Of a stretch of 64,000 nt of DNA, positions 31,052-39,541 are shown one piece after another. Every line of letters begins with the position of its first letter. Within the stretch, counting starts at the first letter, position 1. The stretch is taken from positions 62,001 through 126,000 of the forward strand of contig NZ_FYAU01000013.1 in the NCBI RefSeq assembly GCF_900185725.1, written 5' to 3'. The stretch comes from Stappia sp. TSB10P1A (GTDB lineage: Bacteria; Pseudomonadota; Alphaproteobacteria; Rhizobiales; Stappiaceae). Position numbers and translations under genes: made by a program. Below the pieces are notes generated by a model, which saw nothing but the letters and a program-made list of their open reading frames with translations, had not been told where the DNA came from and searched no databases.

Positions 31052-31249
31052 TCAGGTCAGCGGAACACGGAAGACCGGGGCCGGCTCATCGCTCTTGCGC
31101 GGCATGCGAGGGATGGCGGCGCTGGCCAGGGCGACCTTGTCGGCGATCTCGCGCATGCGCTCCAGATGCGCAGGTTCAAGCCTGGTGAGGCCATAGCGCG
31201 CGGCATAGGCGGCGATTTCGTCGATGGTCCAGGGGGTGGTGTCGGTCAT
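31052..31249 (-). CDS. AtzG/GatC-like small amidase-associated protein 1
   Basis: 65 residues. Two helices (WTIDEIAAYAARYGLTRL and AHLERMREIADKVALAS) are followed by a tail with DEPAPVFRVP. The layout of helix pair plus (D/V)EPxxVF tail resembles GatC and AtzG (DUF4089), small partners that stabilise amidase-signature enzymes. AtzG is known to bind AtzE in the cyanuric acid pathway. It sits between amidase 2 (25 bases upstream) and amidase 1 (42 bases downstream), so either could be its partner. The assignment is by pattern, not search. Confidence 0.6.
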   Translation of the reverse strand: MTDTTPWTIDEIAAYAARYGLTRLEPAHLERMREIADKVALASAAIPRMPRKSDEPAPVFRVPLT

Positions 31250-31274
31250 GGGATAGGCTCCTTGCAGGACAGGA

Positions 31275-32705
31275 CTAGAGAACCGGACGTTCGGCGCGCC
31301 AGGGCGTCGCCGCTTCATAGGCGCGGGCGACCCGGTAGACGGTCGCCTCGTCGAACCAGCGGCCGACGATCTGCGCGCTGGTGGGCATGCCGTCCGCATC
31401 GAAGCCGTTGCAGATCGAGAGAGCCGGGTGCCCGGTGGCGTTGAAGATCGAGGTGGCCGCCCCGAAGGTGAATTTCGTCAGCGTCTCCTGGTCGTCGAAG
31501 GTCGGCGCGGTCAGGAACGTGCAAGGGGCGAGCACGGCATCGCAGGCGCTGAGGACGGCGTCGGTCGACTGGGCGAGTTCGCGCCGGCGGCGCTGGGCGG
31601 CGATATAGTCGACGGCGCGCATGGTGAAGCCGGCGGTCATCTTGTCGCGCAGGGCCTTGCCCATCAGGTCGGCGCGCTCGAGAAAATCGCGCTCATGGAT
31701 CGAATAGGATTCGCCCCAGTTGATCGCGCCGACGATCTGGCGATAGCCCGACAGGGGGGCCGGCAGCGAGATCTCGACAAGCCTTGCGCCGAGGTCCTCC
31801 AGCACCGCCTCCATGGCCTCCAGGTTCGCCCTGGTGTCCGGCTGCATCGAGGGGGCATCCGGGCCGAGGTCGCGGATCACGCCGATCACCATGCCGGCAA
31901 TGCCGGCGCCGATCCCTTGCAGGTAGTCGGGGACGAGCCTGTCTGCCGATCCGGGATCGCGCGGGTCATGGCCGGCGATGGTGCGCAGAACGAGGGCGTT
32001 GTCCTCGCAGGTCCAGGTGAGCGGGCCGGCGACGTCCAGCGACCAGCAGTTCGGCAGGATGCCGGCCCGGCTGACCACGCCGTAGGTTGCCTTCATGCCC
32101 TGAACGCCAGCGGCCGCGGCCGGCAGACGCACCGAGCCGCCGGTGTCCGAGCCAAGCGCGAACATGGCACTGCCGGCCGCGACCGCAACGCCCGCCCCGG
32201 TCGAGGAGCCGCCGGTGAAGCGGTCGGTGTTCCAGGGGTTGCGGGCGAGCGGGAAGGGCAGATCGTCATGGATCTCGCCGGTGCCTGTGCCGTATTCCCA
32301 GGTGTTGAGCTTGCCGAGCAGGATCGCGCCGGCGGCGGTCAGGCGCTCGATGGCCGTTGCGGTCTCGTCGGCAACATAGTCCAGCATCAGGCGCGAGGCG
32401 CCGGTCGTGCGCACGCCGACGACGTGGTAGTTGTCCTTTACGGCGAAGGGAATACCGTGAAGCGGCCCCTTGTAGCGGCCGGCGGCGATGTCGGCCTCCG
32501 CCTGGCGCGCGGCCGCCAGCGCCTCGTCGCCAAGCACGGTGATATAGGCGTGGAGACGGTCCTCCGTCGCGGCGATGCGCGCGAGAAACGCCTCCACCAG
32601 TTCGACCGGCGACAGGCGACGCGCGGCGATCAGGCGTGACGCCTCCGTGATCGTCAGATGCACGAGTTCGGGCGCGGCGGGCGCAAGCTTGGGCATGGCT
32701 TTCAT
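31275..32705 (-). CDS. Amidase-signature family amidase 2
   Basis: 476 residues. Triad: Lys90 (FAVKDNYH), Ser167 (TGGSSTGAG), nucleophile Ser191 (DTGGSVRLPA). Landmarks such as GKLNTWEYGTGTGE and a C-terminal AYEAATPWRAERPVL are shared with amidase 3, so the two are paralogues and probably arose by tandem duplication. The ATG overlaps the amidase 3 stop (ATGA), a coupled junction. No signal peptide. Substrate unknown; the resemblance of the TWEYGTG block to that in the paralogue suggests related ligands. Confidence 0.92.
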   Translation of the reverse strand: MKAMPKLAPAAPELVHLTITEASRLIAARRLSPVELVEAFLARIAATEDRLHAYITVLGDEALAAARQAEADIAAGRYKGPLHGIPFAVKDNYHVVGVRTTGASRLMLDYVADETATAIERLTAAGAILLGKLNTWEYGTGTGEIHDDLPFPLARNPWNTDRFTGGSSTGAGVAVAAGSAMFALGSDTGGSVRLPAAAAGVQGMKATYGVVSRAGILPNCWSLDVAGPLTWTCEDNALVLRTIAGHDPRDPGSADRLVPDYLQGIGAGIAGMVIGVIRDLGPDAPSMQPDTRANLEAMEAVLEDLGARLVEISLPAPLSGYRQIVGAINWGESYSIHERDFLERADLMGKALRDKMTAGFTMRAVDYIAAQRRRRELAQSTDAVLSACDAVLAPCTFLTAPTFDDQETLTKFTFGAATSIFNATGHPALSICNGFDADGMPTSAQIVGRWFDEATVYRVARAYEAATPWRAERPVL

Positions 32706-34111
32706 AGCGTCGGTCTCCTCAGTCTCCAGGTGGTCGCCGCTTCGTAGGCGGCCGCGATCTTCAGGATGTTGGCTTCCGCGAAGCGACGGCCGACGATCTG
32801 CCAGTGAAGCGGCAGACCCGAGCCCGTGAAGCCGTTGCATTGCACCAGGGACGGATGCCCGGAGAGCGAAAAGGGTGTGAGCATCGTGTCGGCGGTGAAG
32901 GCCGTCATCTCGGGCTCGACGCCAAGGCGCGGGGCGACATGAAAGGCGCCGAAGGTCACCACCGCGTCATAGGTCCGGATGGTCCGGTCGAGGGCATCGG
33001 CGACCATCCGGCGCACGCGCTGCGCGGCGAGATAGTCGCTTGCCCGGGTCATCGCCCCGCGCATGAGCTTGTCGCGCAGGGCGAAACCCATGTCCTGCGG
33101 GCGTTCGCGAAGCTCGGCCTCGTGGATTGCGGCGGACTCGCTGGAGCCGATGACCGAGGCGGCGAGGAAGCATTCGGCCGCAGGCACGGGAAGGGAAATC
33201 TCGAAAAGCTCGGCACCGAGCTCCTCGAGCACCGTAAGTCCCTCGGTGAAGGCGGTGACGAGGGCGGCGTCGGGACCGGCCATGCCCGGACCGGGGTCGA
33301 GGATGACGCCGATGCGAAGCCCCGAAAGCGAGGCGGGGCGGGTCGGGGCGGGAGCGACCGTGGCCGACGGGCCGGCAAGCGCGCGCAGCACGAGAGCCGC
33401 GTCCTCCACCGTCCATGCGAGCGGACCGGGCACGTCCATCGAATAGCAGTTGGCGATCATGCCGGCCTTGTCGAGCAGGCCGTGGGTTGGCCGAAGACCC
33501 ACCACGCCGCAGGCTGAGGCCGGCAGGCGCACCGAGCCTGTCGTGTCGGAGCCGAGCGCGATGACGGTCGTGCCGGCGGCAACCGCGGCGCCGGCGCCTG
33601 TCGACGAGCCGCCGGCGAAACGCTGGGTGTCCCATGGGTTGCGCGTCGTCGGGATCGGCAGGTCGAAATACTCCCCGCCGTTGCCGGTGCCGTATTCCCA
33701 GGTCGACAGCTTGCCGAGCAGGATCGCACCGGCGTTCTTCATCGCCGCCACGAGGATCGCGTCACGGTCGGCCACCGTCCCGGCCATGAGCCGGGAGCCG
33801 CCGCAGGTCGGCAGACCGGCAGCGTCGTAATTGTCCTTGGCGGCGAAGGGAATGCCGTGCAGCGGCCCGCGCGAGCGCCCGGCCGCGATCTCGGCCTCGG
33901 CGTGGCGCGCCGCCGCGAGCGCGCGCTCGGCATCGACATAGACGAAGCTGTGGATTGTCCCGTCGACGGCCTCGATACGCCTGAGGCACGCCTCGACCAG
34001 ATCCACCGGCGACAGGCGGCCTGCGGCGATCTCCCGGGCGGCGGCGGCAGCCGTCGGCGGATGGTCGGGCACAACGGGCGACGGCGCGGCTGCTGCGGTC
34101 GTTTGGCTCAT
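32702..34111 (-). CDS. Amidase-signature family amidase 3
   Basis: 469 residues. Triad: Lys92 (FAAKDNYD), Ser169 (AGGSSTGAG), nucleophile Ser193 in DTTGSVRLPAS, where the usual DTGGS is DTTGS. It is a close paralogue of amidase 2 (GKLSTWEYGTGNGG, AYEAATTWRLRRPTL), with a 20-residue alanine/proline-rich N-terminus. The start overlaps the stop of the PF05145 membrane protein (ATGA), and its own stop overlaps the amidase 2 start. It is the first amidase in the operon. Confidence 0.92.
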   Translation of the reverse strand: MSQTTAAAAPSPVVPDHPPTAAAAAREIAAGRLSPVDLVEACLRRIEAVDGTIHSFVYVDAERALAAARHAEAEIAAGRSRGPLHGIPFAAKDNYDAAGLPTCGGSRLMAGTVADRDAILVAAMKNAGAILLGKLSTWEYGTGNGGEYFDLPIPTTRNPWDTQRFAGGSSTGAGAAVAAGTTVIALGSDTTGSVRLPASACGVVGLRPTHGLLDKAGMIANCYSMDVPGPLAWTVEDAALVLRALAGPSATVAPAPTRPASLSGLRIGVILDPGPGMAGPDAALVTAFTEGLTVLEELGAELFEISLPVPAAECFLAASVIGSSESAAIHEAELRERPQDMGFALRDKLMRGAMTRASDYLAAQRVRRMVADALDRTIRTYDAVVTFGAFHVAPRLGVEPEMTAFTADTMLTPFSLSGHPSLVQCNGFTGSGLPLHWQIVGRRFAEANILKIAAAYEAATTWRLRRPTL

Positions 34112-35313
34112 TTCTCGGCGTCCTTCGACAGCGACTGGGGCAGGGGTTGCAGCGCCGACTGGGGGGCGGGCTGCGGCGGGATGGGGGATGCGGGACGGCC
34201 GGCATGGCAGGCCGGGATCAGACCGATGGCGCGCATCGCCGTGAAGGCCGGCGAGATCAGCATGACCAGGATCAGGATTCGGATGACATGGAAGGCGGTG
34301 ACCACGGGGACGTTGAAGCCGAGCGCCTGCGCGGTGATCGACATTTCGGTGACGCTGCCCGGGGCGGTGGCCAGCACCATGGTGGCGATGCTCTCGTCGT
34401 CGACGAGATGGAGCAGGAAGCCGAGCGTGGCGCAGGCGAGCGTGACGAGCAGCACGTTCATCAGCGCCGCCGGCAGGAAACGCTTCATGCTGCGCAGGAC
34501 ATCCCGGCGGAACTGCGCACCGAGATAGGCGCCCATCAGCACCTGGCAGGCCATCATCAGTTCCGCCGGAACCGACGACAGATGCGCGTCGCTGGCACCG
34601 AGCGCGATGCCGACGGCGAGCGGCCCGACGATGAAGGCGGCCGTCACGTTCATCCACCGCAGCATCAGCGCCAGGGCGAGCGACAGCCCCATGGTCACCA
34701 GGAAGCCCGTCAGGTGGAAAGGGTCGGCCGAGAATGTCCAGACATGTTCGCCATGCAGGTCGAGCAGGACCATTGTCGGCGGGATCACCACCACCAGCGT
34801 GACGATGCGCATGAGCTGGCAGATGGCGATGGGGGGCATGTTCGCGCCCTGCCGCGCGCCGAGAACGCTCATTTCCGCCGGACCGCCCGGCACGGAGCAG
34901 AAGAAGGCCGTCGTGCGGTCGATGTTGCTGAGGCGCGCCAGCAGCAGCGAGGCAATGCAGCCGATCAGCAGCGTCGCGAGGGCGGCGAGCAGGATCATTG
35001 GCAGCAGCCGCAGGCTGGTTTCCGCCGCCTGGGGGGTGAAGGTGAGACCGATGCCGGTCAGCAATACGAGAACCCCGGCATCGCGCAGGCTCCGCCGCGT
35101 GCCGAGCGGCAGGCCGAGCATCGACAGGGTCGCGACCATGGCCAGCGCCCCGATCAGCCAGGGCAGCGGAACGCCGATCCACCAGGCGATGGCACCGCCG
35201 ACGCCGCCGGCAACCTGGCCGAGGGCGACGAAGGCAAGGTCGCGGGGGTTCAGCCGGAGGGCGGGTTGCCGCTCAGGCCGTGACGGGAGCAGAGACACGA
35301 TAGGCTTCCTCAT
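34108..35313 (-). CDS. AbrB/PF05145 polytopic membrane protein
   Basis: 401 residues, around ten hydrophobic segments in two similar halves; each half has the PF05145 hallmark (CSVPGGPAEMSVLG and TAPGSVTEMSITAQALG). Often annotated as an AbrB-type regulator or ammonia monooxygenase protein, it is plainly membranous and unrelated to the AbrB DNA-binding protein. A transport role is likely. The first 41 bases overlap the end of the ABC ATPase gene, and its stop overlaps amidase 3. A proline/glutamine-rich C-terminal tail (about 30 residues) is an extra. Confidence 0.82.
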   Translation of the reverse strand: MRKPIVSLLPSRPERQPALRLNPRDLAFVALGQVAGGVGGAIAWWIGVPLPWLIGALAMVATLSMLGLPLGTRRSLRDAGVLVLLTGIGLTFTPQAAETSLRLLPMILLAALATLLIGCIASLLLARLSNIDRTTAFFCSVPGGPAEMSVLGARQGANMPPIAICQLMRIVTLVVVIPPTMVLLDLHGEHVWTFSADPFHLTGFLVTMGLSLALALMLRWMNVTAAFIVGPLAVGIALGASDAHLSSVPAELMMACQVLMGAYLGAQFRRDVLRSMKRFLPAALMNVLLVTLACATLGFLLHLVDDESIATMVLATAPGSVTEMSITAQALGFNVPVVTAFHVIRILILVMLISPAFTAMRAIGLIPACHAGRPASPIPPQPAPQSALQPLPQSLSKDAEK

Positions 35314-36403
35314 CGCCGTGAATGTGACAGCGCATGTCGCGCTGCGAATGTCCCGCCCCCGCGCCGGGGAGCCGGATCAGGTCCGGCGCGACCGCGAGAC
35401 AATGGGCGCGGGCATGGCGGCAGCGCGGCGCGAAGCTGCAGCCGGGCGGCAGCATGGCGAGATCTGGGGGCGATCCGGGGATCGCGTCGAGCACCTTGCC
35501 GCGCATGCCGGCCTGCACCGTGGACCGCATCAGGGCCTGGGTGTAGGGGTGAAGCGGGTCCTTGATGATGGCGGCAACGTCGGCCCCCTCGACGAGGCGG
35601 CCGGCATACATCACCCCGACCCGGTCGGCGATTTCGCAGGCGACACCAAGGTCATGGGTGACGAAAACCGTTGCCATGCCCAACTCGCGCTGCAGCTCGC
35701 GCAGCAGGAGCAGCACCTGGATCTGCACCGTCGCGTCGAGGGCCGTCGTCGGTTCGTCGGCAAGCAGGAGCTTGGGGTCGCAGGACAGGGCGAGCGCGAT
35801 CATCGCCCGCTGCTTGAGGCCGCCCGACAATTCGTGCGGATAGGCATCGAGACGCTGGCGTGCGGAGGGAATCTGGACAAGCTCCAGCAATTGCAGCGCC
35901 CGGGCACGGGCGTCGGCCCAGGACAGGCCCTTGTGTTCGACCAGCGTCTCGCCGATCTGGTGGCCGATGGTGAAGACCGGATCGAGCGCGGTGGCCGGTT
36001 CCTGGAAGATCATCGCGATCTTCGAGCCGCGGACGCGGCGCAATTCGCTTTCGCTGGCGCCGACGAGGTTCTGCCCGTCGACGTCCATCCTGCCGCTGAC
36101 GCGGGCGGTCGGCGGCAGAATGCCGAGCAGGGTGCGCAGGGTGACGCTCTTGCCGGAGCCGGATTCGCCCAGAAGGCACAGAACCTCGCCACGGTCGAGG
36201 GAGAAGGTGACGCCGTTGAGGATCGACACGTCGCCGTCGCGGGAGACGAAACGGACACCCAGATCCTCCACATGGAGAATGCGTTCGGACGGTACCGGCG
36301 CGGGAGCGGGCGTCGGCGCGACAAGCGCCTCCAGCCGGCTGCCGGTGGACCGCCAGCGCTTGGGAAGCCAGGGCTGCCTGGACAGAGCGGGGCTTGCGGG
36401 CAT
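35273..36403 (-). CDS. Oligopeptide/dipeptide-type ABC transporter ATP-binding protein (DppD/OppD-like)
   Basis: 376 residues. Walker A GESGSGKSV, signature LSGGLKQRAMIALAL, Walker B LLLADEPTTALD, then the oligopeptide C-terminal domain with CSFAPRCRHARAHC. About 40 proline-rich residues precede the first strand (ILHVEDLGVRF). It is fifth of five transporter genes in the operon and the partner of the DppF-like ATPase 17 bases upstream. Its end overlaps the PF05145 gene by 41 bases. Confidence 0.93.
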   Translation of the reverse strand: MPASPALSRQPWLPKRWRSTGSRLEALVAPTPAPAPVPSERILHVEDLGVRFVSRDGDVSILNGVTFSLDRGEVLCLLGESGSGKSVTLRTLLGILPPTARVSGRMDVDGQNLVGASESELRRVRGSKIAMIFQEPATALDPVFTIGHQIGETLVEHKGLSWADARARALQLLELVQIPSARQRLDAYPHELSGGLKQRAMIALALSCDPKLLLADEPTTALDATVQIQVLLLLRELQRELGMATVFVTHDLGVACEIADRVGVMYAGRLVEGADVAAIIKDPLHPYTQALMRSTVQAGMRGKVLDAIPGSPPDLAMLPPGCSFAPRCRHARAHCLAVAPDLIRLPGAGAGHSQRDMRCHIHGDEEAYRVSAPVTA

Positions 36404-36420
36404 GGAGGTCTCCTTTGCGT

Positions 36421-37491
36421 TCAGGCTGCGGGGGACAGGCTGTGGCCGGTGCCGACGCCGCGCGCGTGGCAGGCAACGCTCTGGCCCGGCCGATCCGGCA
36501 GGGCGGCGAGTTCGGGCGCTCTGGCGGCGCAGATCGGCTCCGCGAGGGGGCAGCGGGTGCGGAAGCGGCAGCCGCTCGGCGGGTTGACCGGGTTCGGGGG
36601 ATCGCCCGTCAGCGGCGGGGCGATCCGCCTGCGGGCGGGATCCATCGAGGGGCGAGAGGACAGCAGCGCCTGGGTATAGGGGTGGCTTGGTGCGCTGTAG
36701 AGATCGTCCACGTCGCCGATCTCCACCACCTCGCCGAGATACATCACAAGCACCCGGTCTGAGATGTACTGGACCACGTTGAGGTCGTGGGAGATGAAGA
36801 TATAGGTGAGGCTGAATTGCTCCTTGAGCCGGGCGAGCAGGTTGAGAACCTGGGCCTCCACCGATTTGTCGAGCGCCGAGACGGCTTCATCGAGAACGAC
36901 GAGACGCGGCTTCATGGCGAGGGCGCGGGCGATGTTGACGCGCTGGCGCTGACCACCGGAAAGCTGGTGCGGATAGCGGCGCGCGAACTGGCGCGGATTG
37001 AGGCCGACCAGGCCGAGAAGCTCCTCGGCATCGGCCCGGGCCTTGCGCGTCGGCGTCCCATGGGCCTTGGGGCCGAAGGCGATGGAATCGACGATCGGCA
37101 GGCGCGGGTTGAGGGAGGAGTAGGAGTCCTGGAACACCATCTGCATCTGCTTGCGCAGGTCCGCGACGGTGATGCCGCCATAGGGGCCGACCGGGTCGCC
37201 GTCAAAGACGATGGAACCGGCATCGGGCGGGATCAGATGGGTGAGCAGGCGGGCGGTGGTGGACTTGCCGCAGCCGGACTCCCCGACGATGCCCAGCGTT
37301 CTGCCCTTGTCGACATGGAAGCTGACCCCGTCGACGGCGCGCACGACCGAGGGAGCCTTGCGCAGGAAGCCGCCACCGATGGGAAAGTGCTTCTTGAGAT
37401 CCTCGACGATGAGCAGGGGCTGCATGGGGCCGCCGCGGTCGCGGGTGTCGTCGGCGATGGGCAGCGTGGCGGCTTGCGAGGTGTCGTGCAT
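36421..37491 (-). CDS. Oligopeptide/dipeptide-type ABC transporter ATP-binding protein (DppF/OppF-like)
   Basis: 356 residues. Walker A GESGCGKST, the Q-loop block MVFQDSYSSLNPR, signature LSGGQRQRVNIARAL, Walker B LVVLDEAVSALDKSVEAQ (with EAVSALD as usual for DppF), and a C-terminal CRFRTRCPLAEPIC oligopeptide domain. A downstream ATG at residue 23 (MQPLLIVEDLKKHF) is an alternative start. It lies 9 bases after the permease gene, one operon. Confidence 0.93.
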   Translation of the reverse strand: MHDTSQAATLPIADDTRDRGGPMQPLLIVEDLKKHFPIGGGFLRKAPSVVRAVDGVSFHVDKGRTLGIVGESGCGKSTTARLLTHLIPPDAGSIVFDGDPVGPYGGITVADLRKQMQMVFQDSYSSLNPRLPIVDSIAFGPKAHGTPTRKARADAEELLGLVGLNPRQFARRYPHQLSGGQRQRVNIARALAMKPRLVVLDEAVSALDKSVEAQVLNLLARLKEQFSLTYIFISHDLNVVQYISDRVLVMYLGEVVEIGDVDDLYSAPSHPYTQALLSSRPSMDPARRRIAPPLTGDPPNPVNPPSGCRFRTRCPLAEPICAARAPELAALPDRPGQSVACHARGVGTGHSLSPAA

Positions 37492-37500
37492 GGCTGGCTC

Positions 37501-38409
37501 CTAGTCCTTGACGTCCATGGCGGAGCGCAACCCGTCGCTCATCATGTTGAAGCACATGGAGGTGATGAAGATCATCACGCCGGGAACGACCGCGTTGACC
37601 GGGGCGATGTAGATCGCCTGGCGCAGCGTGTTCAGCATCAGACCCCAGTCGGCCTGCGGCGGGCTGACGCCGAGACCGAGAAACGCCAGGCCCGAGGCGA
37701 CGACGATGGAGACGCTGATCAGACTGGAGGCGTAGATGAACACCGGGCCGAGCACGTTGGGCAGGATATGCGTGCCGATGATGCGCGGGGTGGAGGCGCC
37801 GGTCGCGCGCGCCGCGTCGACATAGTCTTCCGTGCGGATCTGGGTGGTGACGCTTTCGGCGATGCGGCAGATCGGCGGGATGAAGACCACCGTCAAGGCG
37901 ATCAGAACGTTGAGCAGGCCGGCGCCGAGGGCGCCGGAGATGGCGACGGCGAGCAGCACGGAGGGAAAGGCATAGAAGACGTCCATGGTGCGCATCACGG
38001 CGGTGTTGACCAGGCCGCCGAAATAGCCGGCAAGAAGCCCCAGCCCGCCGCCGATCAGTGTCGCCAGGAAGACCGGCGTCAGACCGGTGAACAGCGAGAT
38101 GCGACCGCCATAGATCAGCCGGGAGAGCATGTCGCGGCCGAGTTCGTCGGTGCCGAGAAGGTGGCCGTCGGTGCCGATCGGCTTCAGCCGGCGCGTCATG
38201 CTGGTCGCGTAAGGGTCGTTGGGTGCGACGAAGGGAGCGAAGATCGCGGCCAGCACGATCAGGAGCACGACCGCCATGCAGACGACGGTGACCGGGTCGC
38301 GCCGGAGCTTGCGCCATACGCCGCCCCAATAGCCGGGCGTCTTGGCGGCGGCCGCCGCCGCGGCTCCGTACGAGCCGGCAAGAGCGGTATCTGTCGTGGC
38401 ATGGGCCAT
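37501..38409 (-). CDS. Oligopeptide/dipeptide-type ABC transporter permease (DppC-like)
   Basis: 302 residues, six transmembrane helices. The N-terminal OppC_N motif is RKLRRDPVTVVCMAVVLL, then HLLGTDELGRDMLSRLIYGGRISL, and the EAA coupling loop is EDYVDAARATGASTPRIIGTHILPN. The C-terminus has GLAFLGLGVSPPQADWG, typical of DppC. It forms the channel with the DppB-like permease encoded 25 bases upstream. Confidence 0.94.
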   Translation of the reverse strand: MAHATTDTALAGSYGAAAAAAAKTPGYWGGVWRKLRRDPVTVVCMAVVLLIVLAAIFAPFVAPNDPYATSMTRRLKPIGTDGHLLGTDELGRDMLSRLIYGGRISLFTGLTPVFLATLIGGGLGLLAGYFGGLVNTAVMRTMDVFYAFPSVLLAVAISGALGAGLLNVLIALTVVFIPPICRIAESVTTQIRTEDYVDAARATGASTPRIIGTHILPNVLGPVFIYASSLISVSIVVASGLAFLGLGVSPPQADWGLMLNTLRQAIYIAPVNAVVPGVMIFITSMCFNMMSDGLRSAMDVKD

Positions 38410-38434
38410 GGCTTGGTCTCCGTGTGGCTGCCCG

Positions 38435-39388
38435 TCACGCGCGCTTGATGCGCGGGTCGAAGACGACCTGCAGGACGTCGACGATCAGGTTGATCAGGAC
38501 GAAGAAGAGGGAGAGCACGAGGATCGTGCCCTGGAGGACGGGCAGGTCGCGCGTGAAGATGGCGCTGTTCATCAAGAACCCGGTGCCGGGCCAGGAGAAG
38601 ACCATCTCCACGAGGATCGAGCCGCCGAGAAGCTGGGCGAATTGAAGGCCTGAGACGGCAAGGACCACGGGCGCGGCGTTCTTGGCGACATGCAGGAAGA
38701 TGCGGGGCCTCGGCATGCCCTTGGCGCGCAGGGCGGAGACGAATTCGCGCTTGCGGACCTCGGCCACGGTGGCCCGCACGGAGCGGGCAATGATACCGGC
38801 CGGGATCACGGCCAGGGTGATCGCCGGCAGGATGAGGTGCTTCAGATGCGCCCAGTCGATGGTGAAGCCGCTTTGACCTCCCGGTCCCATGCCCATTGCC
38901 GGCAGCATGCCGAGGTTGACGGCAAAGACGACGACAAGGACGAGGCCGAGCCAGTAGTGCGGAACGCTGACGCCGGTGATGGCGAAGGCGGTCACGGCCT
39001 TGTCGAGAAGGCTGCCCTCGACATGGCCGGCGACGGCACCGGCAAGGATGCCGAAGCTGAAGCCGAGCAGCACGGCCGCGAAGGCGAGGATCATCGTGTT
39101 GCGGACCGCCGGCAGAACGTCGCCGAGGACCGGGCGACGGGACTGCACCGACACGCCGAAATCGCCCTGGGCGACGTTGCCGAGCCAGACGAGATACTGG
39201 ATCGGCAGCGGCTTGTCGAAGCCGTAGGCCGCCCGGATCTGGGCCGCGACCTCGGGCGAGGCATTGTCGGGCAACACGGTGCTGAGGGGATCGCCCGGGG
39301 CCAGATGGATCAGCGAAAAACAGACGATCGTCACGCCGATCGTGATCGGGACGGCGTAGAGCAGGCGGCGGATGACATAGAAGAGCAT
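38435..39388 (-). CDS. Oligopeptide/dipeptide-type ABC transporter permease (DppB-like)
   Basis: 317 residues, six transmembrane helices. It opens with FYVIRRLLYAVPITIGVTIVCFSLIHLAPGDP, the standard DppB start. The coupling loop is REFVSALRAKGMPRPRIFLHVAKNAAP, and near the end VEMVFSWPGTGFLMN matches the conserved E-VFSxPGxG element. It follows the binding-protein gene after 153 bases containing strong hairpins. Confidence 0.94.
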   Translation of the reverse strand: MLFYVIRRLLYAVPITIGVTIVCFSLIHLAPGDPLSTVLPDNASPEVAAQIRAAYGFDKPLPIQYLVWLGNVAQGDFGVSVQSRRPVLGDVLPAVRNTMILAFAAVLLGFSFGILAGAVAGHVEGSLLDKAVTAFAITGVSVPHYWLGLVLVVVFAVNLGMLPAMGMGPGGQSGFTIDWAHLKHLILPAITLAVIPAGIIARSVRATVAEVRKREFVSALRAKGMPRPRIFLHVAKNAAPVVLAVSGLQFAQLLGGSILVEMVFSWPGTGFLMNSAIFTRDLPVLQGTILVLSLFFVLINLIVDVLQVVFDPRIKRA

Positions 39389-39474
39389 CGCGAATGTCCT
39401 TCGATCGGGCTGCGGGACGCGGGGTGCGCGGCGGACGTGGCGGCGAACAGGGACACGGACGTCGTTGCCGTGGC

Positions 39475-39534
39475 CGCCCGGCCGGGCGTTTCCCGGCCGG
39501 AGGACTTGGCTCCCCGACCGGAGATCCGGCCGGG
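39475..39534 (-). repeat. Inverted repeats between binding-protein and permease genes
   Basis: CCCGGCCGGA (39492-39501) and TCCGGCCGGG (39525-39534) form a 10-bp stem 7 bases after the binding-protein stop, in transcription order. A 14-bp perfect palindrome CGCCCGGCCGGGCG lies at 39475-39488. Such hairpins commonly protect binding-protein mRNA or attenuate readthrough into the permease genes. Confidence 0.6.
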
Positions 39535-39541
39535 GACGGCG

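Noticed and set aside
34108-35313. Annotation as an AbrB transcriptional regulator
   Set aside because: The protein is polytopic with no DNA-binding fold. The name comes from an unrelated gene label.
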